Assembly (NCBI GenBank): GCA_036389695.1
Contig: DASVWG010000413.1
Coordinates: forward strand, 1 to 28,368
DNA length: 28,368 nt
Reading direction: 5' to 3'
Source of the DNA: JALZHR01 sp036389695
GTDB lineage: Bacteria > Acidobacteriota > Blastocatellia > Pyrinomonadales > Pyrinomonadaceae
Below are positions 15,764 through 24,550 of this stretch, in pieces. The translations under genes and the position numbers were made by a program. Positions within the stretch are counted from its first letter, which is position 1; the number at the start of each line of letters is the position of its first letter. Below the pieces are notes generated by a model. The model saw nothing but the letters and a program-made list of their open reading frames with translations. It had not been told where the DNA came from and searched no databases.

Positions 15764-18511
15764 ATGCCGCCGATTCAACGCAAAAAAGTAAATAACCTCA
15801 AACTGCGCGCCCGCACGCCCGCGTATTTTCGCGCGCTGGCGCTGGTCGGGCTGGCGGTCACGATTCTGGCAATCGGCGTCGGTTTTTATCGCAGCAGCGG
15901 CACGAAAGATTTCCGGATGAAGGGAATGCCGACGCAGCTTTCCAAAGATGTCGTCGCGGTCGTCAACGGTTTCGAGCGCCGCGAAGTCGAAGGCGACGCG
16001 GTGAAATATTATATTAAAGCCGACAAAGCGACGACTTTTTCCGACAATCACCAGGAACTGGAAAACGTTTATCTGGAAGTTTACAACCCGGAAAACGAAA
16101 ATCCCGACAAGATTTCGGCGAACCGCGCCGTTTACATTCCCGCCGAAAACAAAAATTTCAACGCTTATTTTATGGGCGCGGTCAATATCGAAACGCGCGA
16201 CGGTCTGCGGGTGAAATCCGAGCAAATCGGTTACGACAAGGCGACGGAAATCGCCGAATCGGAAGAACTGGTCGAGTTTTCACGCGAGAGTATTTCGGGC
16301 AAATCGATAGGCGCGCGAGTTTTCGTCAAAGACAAGCGGCTTGAGCTTTTGAGCCAGGTTGAAATCAACGCTTTCGCGGACGAAAACGCAGAAAACAATG
16401 AATTGGCGCGCGCCAATCTACAAAGCGCGCGGATTACTTCCGGAAGAGCCGTGCTGGAACAGCTAGCCGGAAAAATCGAGCTTGAGCAAAACGTCAACAT
16501 CAATTTAATCCCGAAAGCAGGCGCGGGCGAAATGTCGCAGCCGACCGACGTGCGCGCCGAAAAAGTGACCGCGTTTTTTACCGACAAGGAAATTAATAAG
16601 CTCGAACTCAACGAAAACGTCGAGGTCTACATCAAGCCGACCGAGGCGAATCAGAAATACACGAAAACCCGCGCCAATCGCGCCGTGGCGACGTTTGATA
16701 AAGAGTTAAAGCGCGTCGAATTGTATGAAAACGTCGAAATCGAAACGACGAATAACAGTTCGAAGCCGACGAAAATTCGCTCGCAATATGCCGTCTACGA
16801 AAAGCCGATAGATAAATTTGAATTGAGAAACAACGTCGAAATCGTCACCGTCGAAGACGAGAAACCGACCCAGATTCGCGCGCAGGAAGCGATTTACGAG
16901 CAGACGAACGGGAAAATTTTTCTCAACGGCGGCGCGGAAATTACGCAGGCGGAAACCCTTATCAAAGGCGACCGGATGACGGCTGAGCTTTTCGCGAATA
17001 AAAAAGTCCGCAACACGCTCGTTTACGGCAACGCTTATCTGAAACAAACCGCGCCCGACCGCGCGACGGAAGTTTCGGCGAACGAGCTGAACGCGAATTT
17101 TGCCGAAAATCAACAGGTGCAGAACGCGAAAGCGTCGGGCTCGGCAAATGTCACGCTCGTTCCCGCCAAGCCGGAAGAATACACGAAAGCGACGATGTTT
17201 GCGCCCGTAGCGATTCGGCTCGCTTTCGCCAACAACGTTTTGAATCAGATGCAGACCGAAGGTCGCACGGCAATCGCCCTGACCGCGCCGCAGGGAAAGA
17301 CGGACGCTTCAAATAAAAAACTGACCGCCGACACGGTGAAAACCGTTTTAAATTCCAACGGTAAAGATATTTTGAAAGCCGAAGCCGTCGGCAACGCCGA
17401 GTTGTATGTCGAGCCGCTGGAGACGAAGGCGGAAAATTACAAAACGACCGTTTCCGCGCCGCGTTTCGATTGCGATTTTTACGCGGGAAACAATCCGAAA
17501 ATCTGCATCGCCGAGAAAAAAGCCAAAGCCGTGCAGGTGCCGTTGGTCGCGGGCGAAAATCGCGGAACGCGGACGCTGACAGCCGACAAGCTGACATCGA
17601 ATTTTAATCAAAACACGCACAACATCGAGCGCTTTGACGCCGTCGGCGGCGCGAAATTTGCCGAGCTTGACCGCAACGGCACGGCGAGCCAGATAATTTA
17701 TACGGCGAGCGACGAAGTTGTGCGTCTGCGCGGCGGCGAGCCGACCGTCTGGGATTCAGTCGCGCGCGCCAAAGCGACGGAAATCGACTGGGACACGCGC
17801 AGCGAAAAATCCTTTTTGCGCGGTCGCGTTTCGACGACTTATTACAGCCAGCGGCAGACGAACGGCTCGACGCCTTTCGGCAAAACCAACTCGCCGGTTT
17901 TCGTCACGGCGGAACGCGCCGATTTTGACCACAAATCGGAAGTCGGCGTTTACACGGGCAACGCCCGCGCGTGGCAGGAAAATAATTACGTGCGCGCCGA
18001 AAAACTGGTTTTTCAGCAGAAAGCGAAACGAATGGACGGCGAAGGCAAAGTCCAGAGCCTGCTTTACAACGCCAGGCGCAAGGAAAACGACAAGGAAATC
18101 ACGCAGCCGGTTTTCGCCCAGTCCGACCGGATTTCCTACACCGACCAGAATCGCCAGCTGCGCTACGAGGGAAACGTCGATATCCGGCAGGGAACCGACC
18201 GCATCGTTTCGGGCATCACGGACGTATATCTGAACGAAAACAACGAAGTGACGCAGACGATAGCGCAGAATAACGTCGTCGTCACACAGCCGAATCGCCG
18301 CGCCGCCGGCGACTACGCGCAATACACGACGGCTGACGAAGTCGTCATCTTACGCGGCAATCCGGCGAGCGTCGAAGACGCCGAACAAGGCTCTCAGCAA
18401 AGCGCGCAGCTGACGGTTTACCTGCGCGACAACCGCGTCATCAGTCAAGGCTCAAGCAAACAAAACGGCACGGGCAGAATCCGCTCGGTTTATAAAGTCA
18501 AGAAACAATAA
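15764..18511 (+). CDS. lptC: giant LptC-LptA (OstA repeat) fusion protein for LPS export
   Basis: A 915-aa protein with a Lys/Arg-rich N-terminus and one membrane helix (about residues 22-42). About 50-190 is an LptC-like beta-jellyroll region. The remainder is a long series of OstA/LptA-type repeats, recognisable as recurring 'xxA(N)RAVY... NGGAEI/ENVEI... KGDRMTAELF' units. LptC and LptA are normally separate: LptC is anchored at the inner membrane, and LptA forms the periplasmic bridge to LptD. Here a single chain could span the periplasm. I chose ATG 15764 (MPPIQRKK); an earlier in-frame ATG at 15632 lies inside the uma2 gene. The lptB ATPase gene follows on the same strand after two small minus-strand genes. 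The exact repeat number and C-terminal boundary need a profile search. Confidence 0.85.
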   Translation: MPPIQRKKVNNLKLRARTPAYFRALALVGLAVTILAIGVGFYRSSGTKDFRMKGMPTQLSKDVVAVVNGFERREVEGDAVKYYIKADKATTFSDNHQELENVYLEVYNPENENPDKISANRAVYIPAENKNFNAYFMGAVNIETRDGLRVKSEQIGYDKATEIAESEELVEFSRESISGKSIGARVFVKDKRLELLSQVEINAFADENAENNELARANLQSARITSGRAVLEQLAGKIELEQNVNINLIPKAGAGEMSQPTDVRAEKVTAFFTDKEINKLELNENVEVYIKPTEANQKYTKTRANRAVATFDKELKRVELYENVEIETTNNSSKPTKIRSQYAVYEKPIDKFELRNNVEIVTVEDEKPTQIRAQEAIYEQTNGKIFLNGGAEITQAETLIKGDRMTAELFANKKVRNTLVYGNAYLKQTAPDRATEVSANELNANFAENQQVQNAKASGSANVTLVPAKPEEYTKATMFAPVAIRLAFANNVLNQMQTEGRTAIALTAPQGKTDASNKKLTADTVKTVLNSNGKDILKAEAVGNAELYVEPLETKAENYKTTVSAPRFDCDFYAGNNPKICIAEKKAKAVQVPLVAGENRGTRTLTADKLTSNFNQNTHNIERFDAVGGAKFAELDRNGTASQIIYTASDEVVRLRGGEPTVWDSVARAKATEIDWDTRSEKSFLRGRVSTTYYSQRQTNGSTPFGKTNSPVFVTAERADFDHKSEVGVYTGNARAWQENNYVRAEKLVFQQKAKRMDGEGKVQSLLYNARRKENDKEITQPVFAQSDRISYTDQNRQLRYEGNVDIRQGTDRIVSGITDVYLNENNEVTQTIAQNNVVVTQPNRRAAGDYAQYTTADEVVILRGNPASVEDAEQGSQQSAQLTVYLRDNRVISQGSSKQNGTGRIRSVYKVKKQ

Positions 18512-18529
18512 ATTTTTACTCGACTATGG

Positions 18530-18880
18530 TTAAGTCGGCGGAACGGCGGCAGCCAGCGACTTAAGAATCAAAGGTGCAGATGCGCCGATTTGAATTGCCA
18601 GCATCGAGTTTATATTATTTCCGTCGTCGTATGCCCAAGCGACAAACGCTCCGAGAAGCGGCAGGATAATAAAAGCCGCCCAAAAAAATAAATCTAAAGT
18701 CGGTCGCCGGTCCGCAGGAAGATTGTTTCGCTCCAGCAAATCTAAGAGCTTAATTGCCAATCCGCCGCCGAAAGCGCAGGCTATCGTTTTCCAGTTAATG
18801 TTTGCCCACGTTGTAAAATTTTCTGTCGATGATGCCGACGTTTGCAGCAAAAGTAAAAAAAATGTCGTAAGAAAAATCAT
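18530..18880 (-). CDS. small membrane protein, family not recognised
   Basis: A 116-aa protein with a hydrophobic N-terminus (residues 1-15, signal peptide or anchor). Further hydrophobic stretches lie at about 33-48, 62-84 (FFWAAFIILPLLGAFVAWAY) and 93-112. I do not recognise the family. A very strong ribosome-binding site (GAAGGAGGAA) precedes the ATG at 18878-18880, which supports real translation. It lies 11 nt behind the 89-aa winged-helix gene on the same strand, so the two form a small operon. They run opposite to the lpt-rpoN cluster that surrounds them. The 3' end lies 18 nt from the end of the lptC/A gene (convergent). Confidence 0.75.
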   Translation of the reverse strand: MIFLTTFFLLLLQTSASSTENFTTWANINWKTIACAFGGGLAIKLLDLLERNNLPADRRPTLDLFFWAAFIILPLLGAFVAWAYDDGNNINSMLAIQIGASAPLILKSLAAAVPPT

Positions 18881-18891
18881 TTTTCCTCCTT

Positions 18892-19161
18892 CTAATCAAC
18901 CCGATTTTTTAAGGAACCGAGAACCTTTTTGTAAAACGGCGCTTTCTTTTCATATATATCACGAAGCGAATAAAGATTTTCGCCGCTCTTTGTTTTGTTC
19001 GCCGACCGCACGAGTTTGCCGCGTTCGGTCTCGATTGCGGCGAGAACCGTATCCACCGGCAACCCGGCTCGCTCCGCAATTTGCCGGATCGTGTACCAAT
19101 CTTTGCTGTTATCATTTAAAGCCTCGATAACGGCATTTATTTCTGCTTGTGCAGTTGCCAT
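18892..19161 (-). CDS. small winged-helix-like DNA-binding protein
   Basis: An 89-aa protein. Residues 22-42 (WYTIRQIAERAGLPVDTVLA) read as a helix-turn-helix, preceded by a helix. They are followed by a possible wing (GKLVRSANKTKSGENLYSL) and a basic C-terminus. No closer family comes to mind. An AAGGAG ribosome-binding site is present before ATG 19159-19161. It is the first gene of a two-gene minus-strand unit with the 116-aa membrane protein. It is divergent from lptB across a 197-nt gap that must hold promoters in both directions. It could regulate its own unit or the downstream rpoN cluster; neither is shown by the sequence. Confidence 0.72.
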   Translation of the reverse strand: MATAQAEINAVIEALNDNSKDWYTIRQIAERAGLPVDTVLAAIETERGKLVRSANKTKSGENLYSLRDIYEKKAPFYKKVLGSLKNRVD

Positions 19162-19358
19162 GATTTTCTCCTTTTTATCGGAATTTGAAACGCGCTCTAT
19201 AAAGGGGTTTCTAATTTATATGATTTTATGCGCCAAAACATTACACGGAAATGTGGAAAAAAGGAGATTTTAATATTTGAAGGAACGTTGCAGAATTCGC
19301 CGGGAAAAATCCGTGATAACTTGCTAATCTGTTGAGTTGTAACTAAATTAATTTCAGA

Positions 19359-20138
19359 ATGACAAATTTTTTCCAACGAAAAAATTCTTCCAACGGCGAT
19401 TACGAGGAATATCCGACGAACGCGCTGGCTGCCGTGCATTTGCAGAAAACTTACGGGCGGCGGCGCGTGGTCGATAATGTCAGCTTGTTTGTCGAGCGCG
19501 GCGAGGTCGTCGGGCTTTTGGGCGCGAACGGCGCGGGCAAAACGACGACGTTTTATATGATGACCGGCTTGGAGACAGCCGAGCGCGGCAATATTTTTCT
19601 GAGCGGTCAGAACGTGACGACGCTGCCGATGTATCTGCGCGCGCGGCTCGGGCTCGGATATTTGCCGCAGGAGCCTTCGATTTTTCGCAAAATGAGCGCC
19701 GAGCAGAATATTTTAGCCGTTCTGGAAACGACGAAAATCTCGCGTCGAGACCGTTTTGCCCGTCTGGAAGAGCTTTTGGGAGAATTCGGCGTGACGCACG
19801 TGCGCAAAACGCGCGGCGACGCGCTGTCGGGCGGCGAGCGGCGGCGCGTCGAGATTGCCAGATGCTTAGCGACCGAGCCGCAGTTTATTCTGCTGGACGA
19901 GCCTTTTGCGGGCATCGACCCGATTGCGATTGACGAAATCCGCGAGATTATCCTGTATCTGAAATCGCGCGGCATCGGCATTCTTATCACCGACCACAAC
20001 GTCCGCGAAACGCTCGGCATCACCGACCGCGCCTACATTATGGCGGAAGGCAAAATCCTGCGCACCGGCAAGCCCGAAGTTTTAGTCGAGGACGCCGAAG
20101 TGCGCAGGCTTTATCTGGGCGAAAGATTTTCGCTTTAA
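19359..20138 (+). CDS. lptB: LPS export ABC transporter ATP-binding protein LptB
   Basis: The cytoplasmic ATPase that, with LptFG and LptC, extracts LPS from the inner membrane. Walker A GANGAGKT is at residues 55-62. Then come Q-loop YLPQEPSIFR, signature LSGGERRRVEIARCLA, Walker B FILLDEPFAG, and H-loop LITDHNVRET. The segments LGLGYLPQEPSIFRKMS and DHNVRETLGITDRAY are near-identical to E. coli LptB and specific for this subfamily. A roughly 25-aa N-terminal extension precedes the usual start. No good Shine-Dalgarno sequence precedes the ATG at 19359. A 25-bp perfect inverted repeat follows the stop codon by 4 nt, before rpoN. LptF/G genes are not in the window. Confidence 0.95.
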   Translation: MTNFFQRKNSSNGDYEEYPTNALAAVHLQKTYGRRRVVDNVSLFVERGEVVGLLGANGAGKTTTFYMMTGLETAERGNIFLSGQNVTTLPMYLRARLGLGYLPQEPSIFRKMSAEQNILAVLETTKISRRDRFARLEELLGEFGVTHVRKTRGDALSGGERRRVEIARCLATEPQFILLDEPFAGIDPIAIDEIREIILYLKSRGIGILITDHNVRETLGITDRAYIMAEGKILRTGKPEVLVEDAEVRRLYLGERFSL

Positions 20139-20142
20139 GGTG

Positions 20143-20224
20143 GAAACGCGACAGTGATGGAGCGTGTTTAACTTTGTCGATTCGAGAAGCTAAACTTGGA
20201 CACGCTCCATCACTGTCGCGTTTC
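20143..20224. repeat. 25-bp perfect inverted repeat between lptB and rpoN
   Basis: Arms 20143-20167 and 20200-20224, with a 32-nt loop. Unlike most others here, the arms show no short tandem period. The stem is GC-rich and has no T-tract, so it is more likely a processing or stability element than an intrinsic terminator. Confidence 0.92.
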
Positions 20225-20334
20225 TGCCTGTTTTAACTTTTTCCCTTTCACCTCTCTTACTTTTTCCGTTCAAAATCGGTATAATCTTCTCAAGAAATAA
20301 ACGAAGGATAACGAGCCTGAATTCTTAACAAAAT

Positions 20335-21906
20335 ATGTCGTCATTAAAACTGACACAAAGTCTGAAACAACAAATGGTTTTGACTCCGCAGCTCCGGCAG
20401 CGGATAGAAATGTTGCAGATGACGAGTCTCGAACTCACCGATTTGATTCAGCAGGAAATGATCGCCAATCCGGTTCTGGAAGAAGTGACCAACGACGAAG
20501 AAGTGCAGGAAATTTCCGAGAAAATTCTCGACCAGAACTCGGACGGCTATGAAGACCCGCACGAAAACGGTTATGACGAAGGAACGGCTGAATTTGCGCA
20601 AAAAGCGGTGGAGGAATTTGAAGTTTTTACGCCCGAAGCCGTGAGCGAAAACGGTTTTAAGGAAGAATACGCGGGCGAGGTCGAAAACGACGACGTTCTG
20701 CCGCACGAATCGGGCGACGCTTTTGAAGAAGTCGATTTCGGACGCGAATTTCAGGATTATCTCGACCCCGGATACAAAACGCAGGAAATCGAATATAAGG
20801 AAGACGCGCCGAGCTTCGAGCAGTTTCTGACGCGCTCGGAATCCTTAACCGAGCATCTGGAATGGCAGCTGAATCTCCAGCAAATCAGCGAAAAGCTGGA
20901 AGAAGCCGGAATCTGCATCGTCGGCAATCTCGACGAAGACGGGCGCTTGCTCGCCAGCAACGAAGAAGTCGCCGAAATGTGTGACGGCAGCGTCGAGCTG
21001 GTCGAAGAAGCCAGACGAATCGTGCTGAAGCTCGACCCGGTCGGCTGCGGCGCGCGCAACGTTCAGGAATGCCTTCTGGCGCAGCTCGAAACAATCGGCG
21101 AAGGCGAAAGTCTGGCGGCGGATTTGGTCAGAAATCACCTGCACGATTTGCAGCCGCATCGCTTGCAGCATCTGTCGAAACAAACCGGCGTCGAGCTGCA
21201 CGAGCTGAACGAGGAAATCAATAAAATTCGCGGGCTCGACCCGTATCCGGGCAGACGTTTTTCGTCGGAAGAACCGATTTTCGTTTCGCCGGAAGTTTAT
21301 ATCGAAAAGCTCGAAGACGATTACGTCATTTATTTTACCGACGACGGCAGCCCGCGCCTGCGTATCAGCTCGACGTATCAACAGCTTTTGGAACAAAACA
21401 ACACGACGAAGGAAACCAAAGATTTTATCAAGGAAAAAGTGCGCTCGGCGGTCGATTTACTGCGCAATATCGAGCACCGGCGGCAGACGATTTATCGCGT
21501 CGTCGAATGCATCGTTCACCGCCAGCGCGATTTTCTGGACAAAGGCGTGGAATTCATCAAGCCGATGATGCTGAAAGACGTCGCCGAAGACATCGGGATG
21601 CATCTTTCGACCGTTTCGCGCGTCGTCAATCGCAAATACGCGCACACGCCGCAGGGCGTTATCGAGCTGCGCCGCTTTTTCTCGGAAGGAATGCTGAACG
21701 AGGACGGCGAAGAAGTTTCGACGCGCATTTTGAAACTGAGAATCAAGAAAATGATTGAAGAAGAAGATACGAAAAAGCCGCTGACCGACGACGAAATCGC
21801 CAAAATCCTGAGCAAGGAAGGCGTTAAATTATCGCGCCGGACAGTGGCGAAATACCGCGACCAGATGCAGATTCCCGGCTCGCGCGAACGGAAGACAGTG
21901 GTTTAG
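20335..21906 (+). CDS. rpoN: RNA polymerase sigma-54 factor
   Basis: The alternative sigma factor that recognises -24/-12 promoters and needs AAA+ activators. Region I (MSSLKLTQSLKQQMVLTPQLRQRIEMLQ, activator-interacting, Gln/Leu-rich) starts at residue 1. An unusually long acidic region II runs from about 50 to 165. Then come the core-binding domain, a helix-turn-helix (DIGMHLSTVSRVVNRKY) and the C-terminal RpoN box SRRTVAKYRDQ at about 500-510. The 523-aa length is slightly above the 470-500 common in Proteobacteria. The ATG is 110 nt after the 25-bp inverted repeat. The stop codon TAG (21904-21906) runs into the next heptamer element. It lies in the conserved order lptB-rpoN-hpf. Confidence 0.97.
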   Translation: MSSLKLTQSLKQQMVLTPQLRQRIEMLQMTSLELTDLIQQEMIANPVLEEVTNDEEVQEISEKILDQNSDGYEDPHENGYDEGTAEFAQKAVEEFEVFTPEAVSENGFKEEYAGEVENDDVLPHESGDAFEEVDFGREFQDYLDPGYKTQEIEYKEDAPSFEQFLTRSESLTEHLEWQLNLQQISEKLEEAGICIVGNLDEDGRLLASNEEVAEMCDGSVELVEEARRIVLKLDPVGCGARNVQECLLAQLETIGEGESLAADLVRNHLHDLQPHRLQHLSKQTGVELHELNEEINKIRGLDPYPGRRFSSEEPIFVSPEVYIEKLEDDYVIYFTDDGSPRLRISSTYQQLLEQNNTTKETKDFIKEKVRSAVDLLRNIEHRRQTIYRVVECIVHRQRDFLDKGVEFIKPMMLKDVAEDIGMHLSTVSRVVNRKYAHTPQGVIELRRFFSEGMLNEDGEEVSTRILKLRIKKMIEEEDTKKPLTDDEIAKILSKEGVKLSRRTVAKYRDQMQIPGSRERKTVV

Positions 21907-22005
21907 TCCTTCGTCATTAGTCCTTTGTCCTTCGCTGTTTGAAGTTAATTCCGGAATGCAGTTTTTATTCAACCGGCAAAGGACGAAGGACAAAGGACGA
22001 AGGAC
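21906..22005. repeat. inverted repeat with 7-nt GTCCTTY units (rpoN/hpf gap)
   Basis: The left arm 21906-21943 (GTCCTTC/GTCCTTT units) faces the right arm 21968-22005 (AAGGACN units); 32 of 38 positions pair. It starts on the rpoN stop codon. The right arm ends 26 nt before the hpf ATG, which has its own AGAGGTG ribosome-binding site. Confidence 0.9.
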
Positions 22006-22031
22006 CAATAAAAGAACAAGAGGTGCGATTT

Positions 22032-22562
22032 ATGAAATTTGAATATACCGGAAGACACTTAGAGGTAACTCCTGCTTTGCGTTCTCACGTCGAGAACCAT
22101 TTTGACAAACTGAAACATCTTTTTAACGGTCAGGCAACGAATGCGCACGTTATTATTGAAGTCGCCAAGGGACGTCATCGCGCCGAAATTATCGTTAACT
22201 GGCGAGACCACGTTTTGACGGCGAATACGACGGTTTCGGATATGTATAAAGCCTTGACGCAGACGATTACGAAACTGGAAAAACAGGCGACGCGCCTGAA
22301 AGACAAGGTCATTGACAAACATCATCGCGCCACGAAAACCAGTCTTGTCGCCACGCCGGCTGACGAGATTCCGCCCGCGCCGCCCGCGCCGCGCATCATC
22401 AATTCGCGCAGCTATAAAGTAAAACCGATGACGGCGGAAGAAGCGGCTTTACTGCTCCAAACGGAAGAAAATCAATTTCTGGTTTTCAGAGACGCCGAAA
22501 ACGAAAAAATTTCGGTCATCTACCGCCGTCAGGACGGAAATTTCGGATTAATTCAACCATAA
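22032..22562 (+). CDS. hpf: ribosome hibernation promoting factor, long form
   Basis: A 176-aa long-HPF. The N-terminal HPF/YfiA domain (residues 1-100) begins MKFEYTGRHLEVTPALRSHV and contains the conserved HVIIEVAKGRHRAEI and NTTVSDMYKAL segments. A Pro-rich linker (110-120) leads to the C-terminal dimerisation domain KVKPMTAEEAALLLQ...FLVFRDAENEKISVIYRRQDGNFGLIQ. Long HPF binds the 30S decoding region and pairs ribosomes into inactive 100S dimers. I chose ATG 22032 with AGAGGTG 7 nt upstream. The longer reading from 21939 would read through the heptamer repeat. Position directly after rpoN is the same as in many Proteobacteria. Confidence 0.96.
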   Translation: MKFEYTGRHLEVTPALRSHVENHFDKLKHLFNGQATNAHVIIEVAKGRHRAEIIVNWRDHVLTANTTVSDMYKALTQTITKLEKQATRLKDKVIDKHHRATKTSLVATPADEIPPAPPAPRIINSRSYKVKPMTAEEAALLLQTEENQFLVFRDAENEKISVIYRRQDGNFGLIQP

Positions 22563-22564
22563 TT

Positions 22565-22659
22565 CGTCCTTCGTCCTTTGTCCTTTGTCCTTTGCCGGTT
22601 GAGCGTAAATTGCATTTTCGAATTAAATTCAACCGGCGAAGGACAAAGGACAAAGGACG
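22565..22659. repeat. inverted repeat with 7-nt GTCCTTY units (hpf/hprK gap)
   Basis: The left arm 22565-22603 (five GTCCTTY-type units plus GCCGGTTGA) faces the right arm 22628-22659 (TTCAACCGGC then AAGGACA units). The stem is almost perfect. It starts 3 nt after the hpf stop and ends 14 nt before the hprK ATG. It is closely related to the elements at 21906 and 24551. Confidence 0.92.
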
Positions 22660-22673
22660 ATTGACCATTTAGA

Positions 22674-23645
22674 ATGTCTTCAAACTTCAAAAACGAAAAA
22701 CCGAGCATCGACATCAGCGAGTTTGTTGAAAAATCTCCAGCACAAATTCAAATCGAGGTTTTAGCCGGTCGCGAATCATTGAATTCGCGACGGATTACTT
22801 CGGCGCGAATTCAAAAGCTCGGGCTGGCGCTCGCCGGATTTTCTCATTACATTCACGAAGGTCGCGTGCAGATTGTCGGGCAGAGCGAGATTTCTTATTT
22901 AAATCAGCTTTCGGTCGAAAAAAGAATCGAAGCCATCCGCAATCTCGATTTGAAAAAAATCTGCTGCGTTCTGCTGACCAAAAATTTAGAGCCGCCGCGC
23001 GAATTCGTCGAGATTGCCGAAGAATTTAAGTTGCCGGTCTTGCGCACGCCGCAGGTCAGTTCCGTTGCCATCGGCATCGTCTCGGATTTTTTGCAGGAAA
23101 TGCTCGCGCCGCAGACGATGCTGCACGGCGTTCTTTTGGGAATGTACGGCTTGGGCGTTTTTTTGCAGGGCGAATCGGGCATCGGAAAATCCGAATGCGC
23201 GCTGGATTTAATCACGCGCGGGCATCACCTGATTTCCGACGACGCCGTCTGGGTGAAAAAAATCGGCGAACGGCTCGAAGGCATCTCGCCCGAATTGACT
23301 CGCGAACATCTGGAAATCCGCGGGCTCGGCATTATCAACATCCGCGATTTGTTCGGCGTTTCGGCGGTCGGCAAGCAGATAAAGATTGATTTGTGCATCG
23401 AGCTGAAAAAATGGGAAGAGCTCGGAGAAATCGAGCGGCTCGGTCTGGAAACAGAGGAAAGGGAAATTTTCGGCGTCCGGATTCCGAAATTCGTTTTGCC
23501 GGTCAGCTCCGGCAGAAACGTCTCGACCTTAGTCGAAACCGCCGTTCGCGTTCATCTGCTGCGCGCGACCGGCTATGACGCCGCGCAGAAACTGATTAAA
23601 AAACACACGGAGATTTTATCAGCCTCGACCGCCGTAAATGACTGA
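22674..23645 (+). CDS. hprK: HPr kinase/phosphorylase
   Basis: A bifunctional enzyme that phosphorylates and dephosphorylates a serine of HPr. It has 323 aa: an N-terminal HPrK_N domain (about 1-140) and a C-terminal kinase domain with a P-loop. His151 in MLHGVLL, Walker A GESGIGKS at 166-173 and Asp189/190 in HLISDDAV are the catalytic residues. LEIRGLGIINIRDLFG (213-228) is the family signature. All key residues are present. It precedes rapZ by 3 nt and is in the same cluster as its predicted substrate HPr, whose Ser48 region is intact. The start at 22674 lacks a good Shine-Dalgarno sequence apart from AAAGGA in the repeat arm. Confidence 0.96.
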   Translation: MSSNFKNEKPSIDISEFVEKSPAQIQIEVLAGRESLNSRRITSARIQKLGLALAGFSHYIHEGRVQIVGQSEISYLNQLSVEKRIEAIRNLDLKKICCVLLTKNLEPPREFVEIAEEFKLPVLRTPQVSSVAIGIVSDFLQEMLAPQTMLHGVLLGMYGLGVFLQGESGIGKSECALDLITRGHHLISDDAVWVKKIGERLEGISPELTREHLEIRGLGIINIRDLFGVSAVGKQIKIDLCIELKKWEELGEIERLGLETEEREIFGVRIPKFVLPVSSGRNVSTLVETAVRVHLLRATGYDAAQKLIKKHTEILSASTAVND

Positions 23646-23648
23646 TTT

Positions 23649-24542
23649 ATGAAAAAAAACCAGCCGAAGAAAGGAGTTCCGAATTTTGTCATCATCACGG
23701 GTCTGTCGGGTTCGGGTATGTCTTCGGCGACCAACGCGTTTGAAGATTTGGGCTATTTCTGCGTCGATAATCTGCCGGTGACGATGCTCTCGCCTTTTTC
23801 GCGCCTGCTGCTTCCGAACGAAGAAGAAAAGCCTTCGCTGGAAAAAGCCGCGCTCGTCATAGACATTCGCGAGCGGCATTTTCTTTCGGATTTTCCGAGC
23901 GAATTGGAAAAATTGTCGGAGAAAAAGCTCGAGCCTTTCGTTTTGTTTTTTGAAGCTTCGGACGAAGCTTTGCAGCGCCGCTTCAGCGAGACGCGCCGCC
24001 CGCATCCGTTCGATAAAGGAAAAGGCTTGCTTTCGGCGATTCAAGCCGAGCGCAAGGCTTTGAAAAACGTGCGGAAAACGGCGGATTTGATTGTCGATAC
24101 GTCCGAGCACACGGTTCACACGCTCAGAAAATTTCTCATCGAAAGATTCGGGCAGACCGAAGACGGAACGCCGCTGCATGTGCAGGTCGTCAGCTTCGGT
24201 CACAAATACGGCGTTCCGCGCCAGATAGATTTGCTTTTCGACGTGCGCCATCTGCCTAATCCGTATTTCGTGCCGGAACTGAAACACCTGCCGGGAACGG
24301 ACGAAAACGTCATAAAATTTCTGGACGCGCAGCAGGAAGTTCACGAAACGACCAATAGATTCGCCGATTTGCTCGATTATCTGCTGCCGCTTTACAAACG
24401 CGAAGGCAAATCTTATTTAACCATCGGCGTCGGCTGCACCGGCGGCAGGCATCGCTCCGTCCGCGTGGCTTACAATCTGGGTAAGTTTTTGAAAGAAAAG
24501 GGCTTTGACGTCAACGTCTCGCACCGCGACGTTCAAAAGTAA
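23649..24542 (+). CDS. rapZ: RapZ/YvcJ family protein with altered P-loop
   Basis: A 297-aa homologue of E. coli RapZ (RNase E adaptor for GlmZ sRNA) and B. subtilis YvcJ. The N-terminal P-loop region is GLSGSGMSSATNAFEDLGYF (from residue 18), followed by CVDNLP (38-43). The C-terminal domain has the conserved GVGCTGGRHRSVRVA. The expected Walker A lysine (GSGKS) is Met24, so nucleotide binding may be reduced or lost. The codon is an unambiguous ATG. The rest of the protein is intact, including the C-terminal domain that binds RNA or sugar-phosphate in E. coli RapZ. It starts 3 nt after hprK. No RNase E is in view; RNase J is, but a link is speculative. Confidence 0.93.
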   Translation: MKKNQPKKGVPNFVIITGLSGSGMSSATNAFEDLGYFCVDNLPVTMLSPFSRLLLPNEEEKPSLEKAALVIDIRERHFLSDFPSELEKLSEKKLEPFVLFFEASDEALQRRFSETRRPHPFDKGKGLLSAIQAERKALKNVRKTADLIVDTSEHTVHTLRKFLIERFGQTEDGTPLHVQVVSFGHKYGVPRQIDLLFDVRHLPNPYFVPELKHLPGTDENVIKFLDAQQEVHETTNRFADLLDYLLPLYKREGKSYLTIGVGCTGGRHRSVRVAYNLGKFLKEKGFDVNVSHRDVQK

Positions 24543-24550
24543 GAATAGTC

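Noticed and set aside
21939..22031. Longer N-terminus for hpf from 21939
   Set aside because: The extra residues come from the heptamer repeat, while ATG 22032 has a good ribosome-binding site and the standard HPF start.
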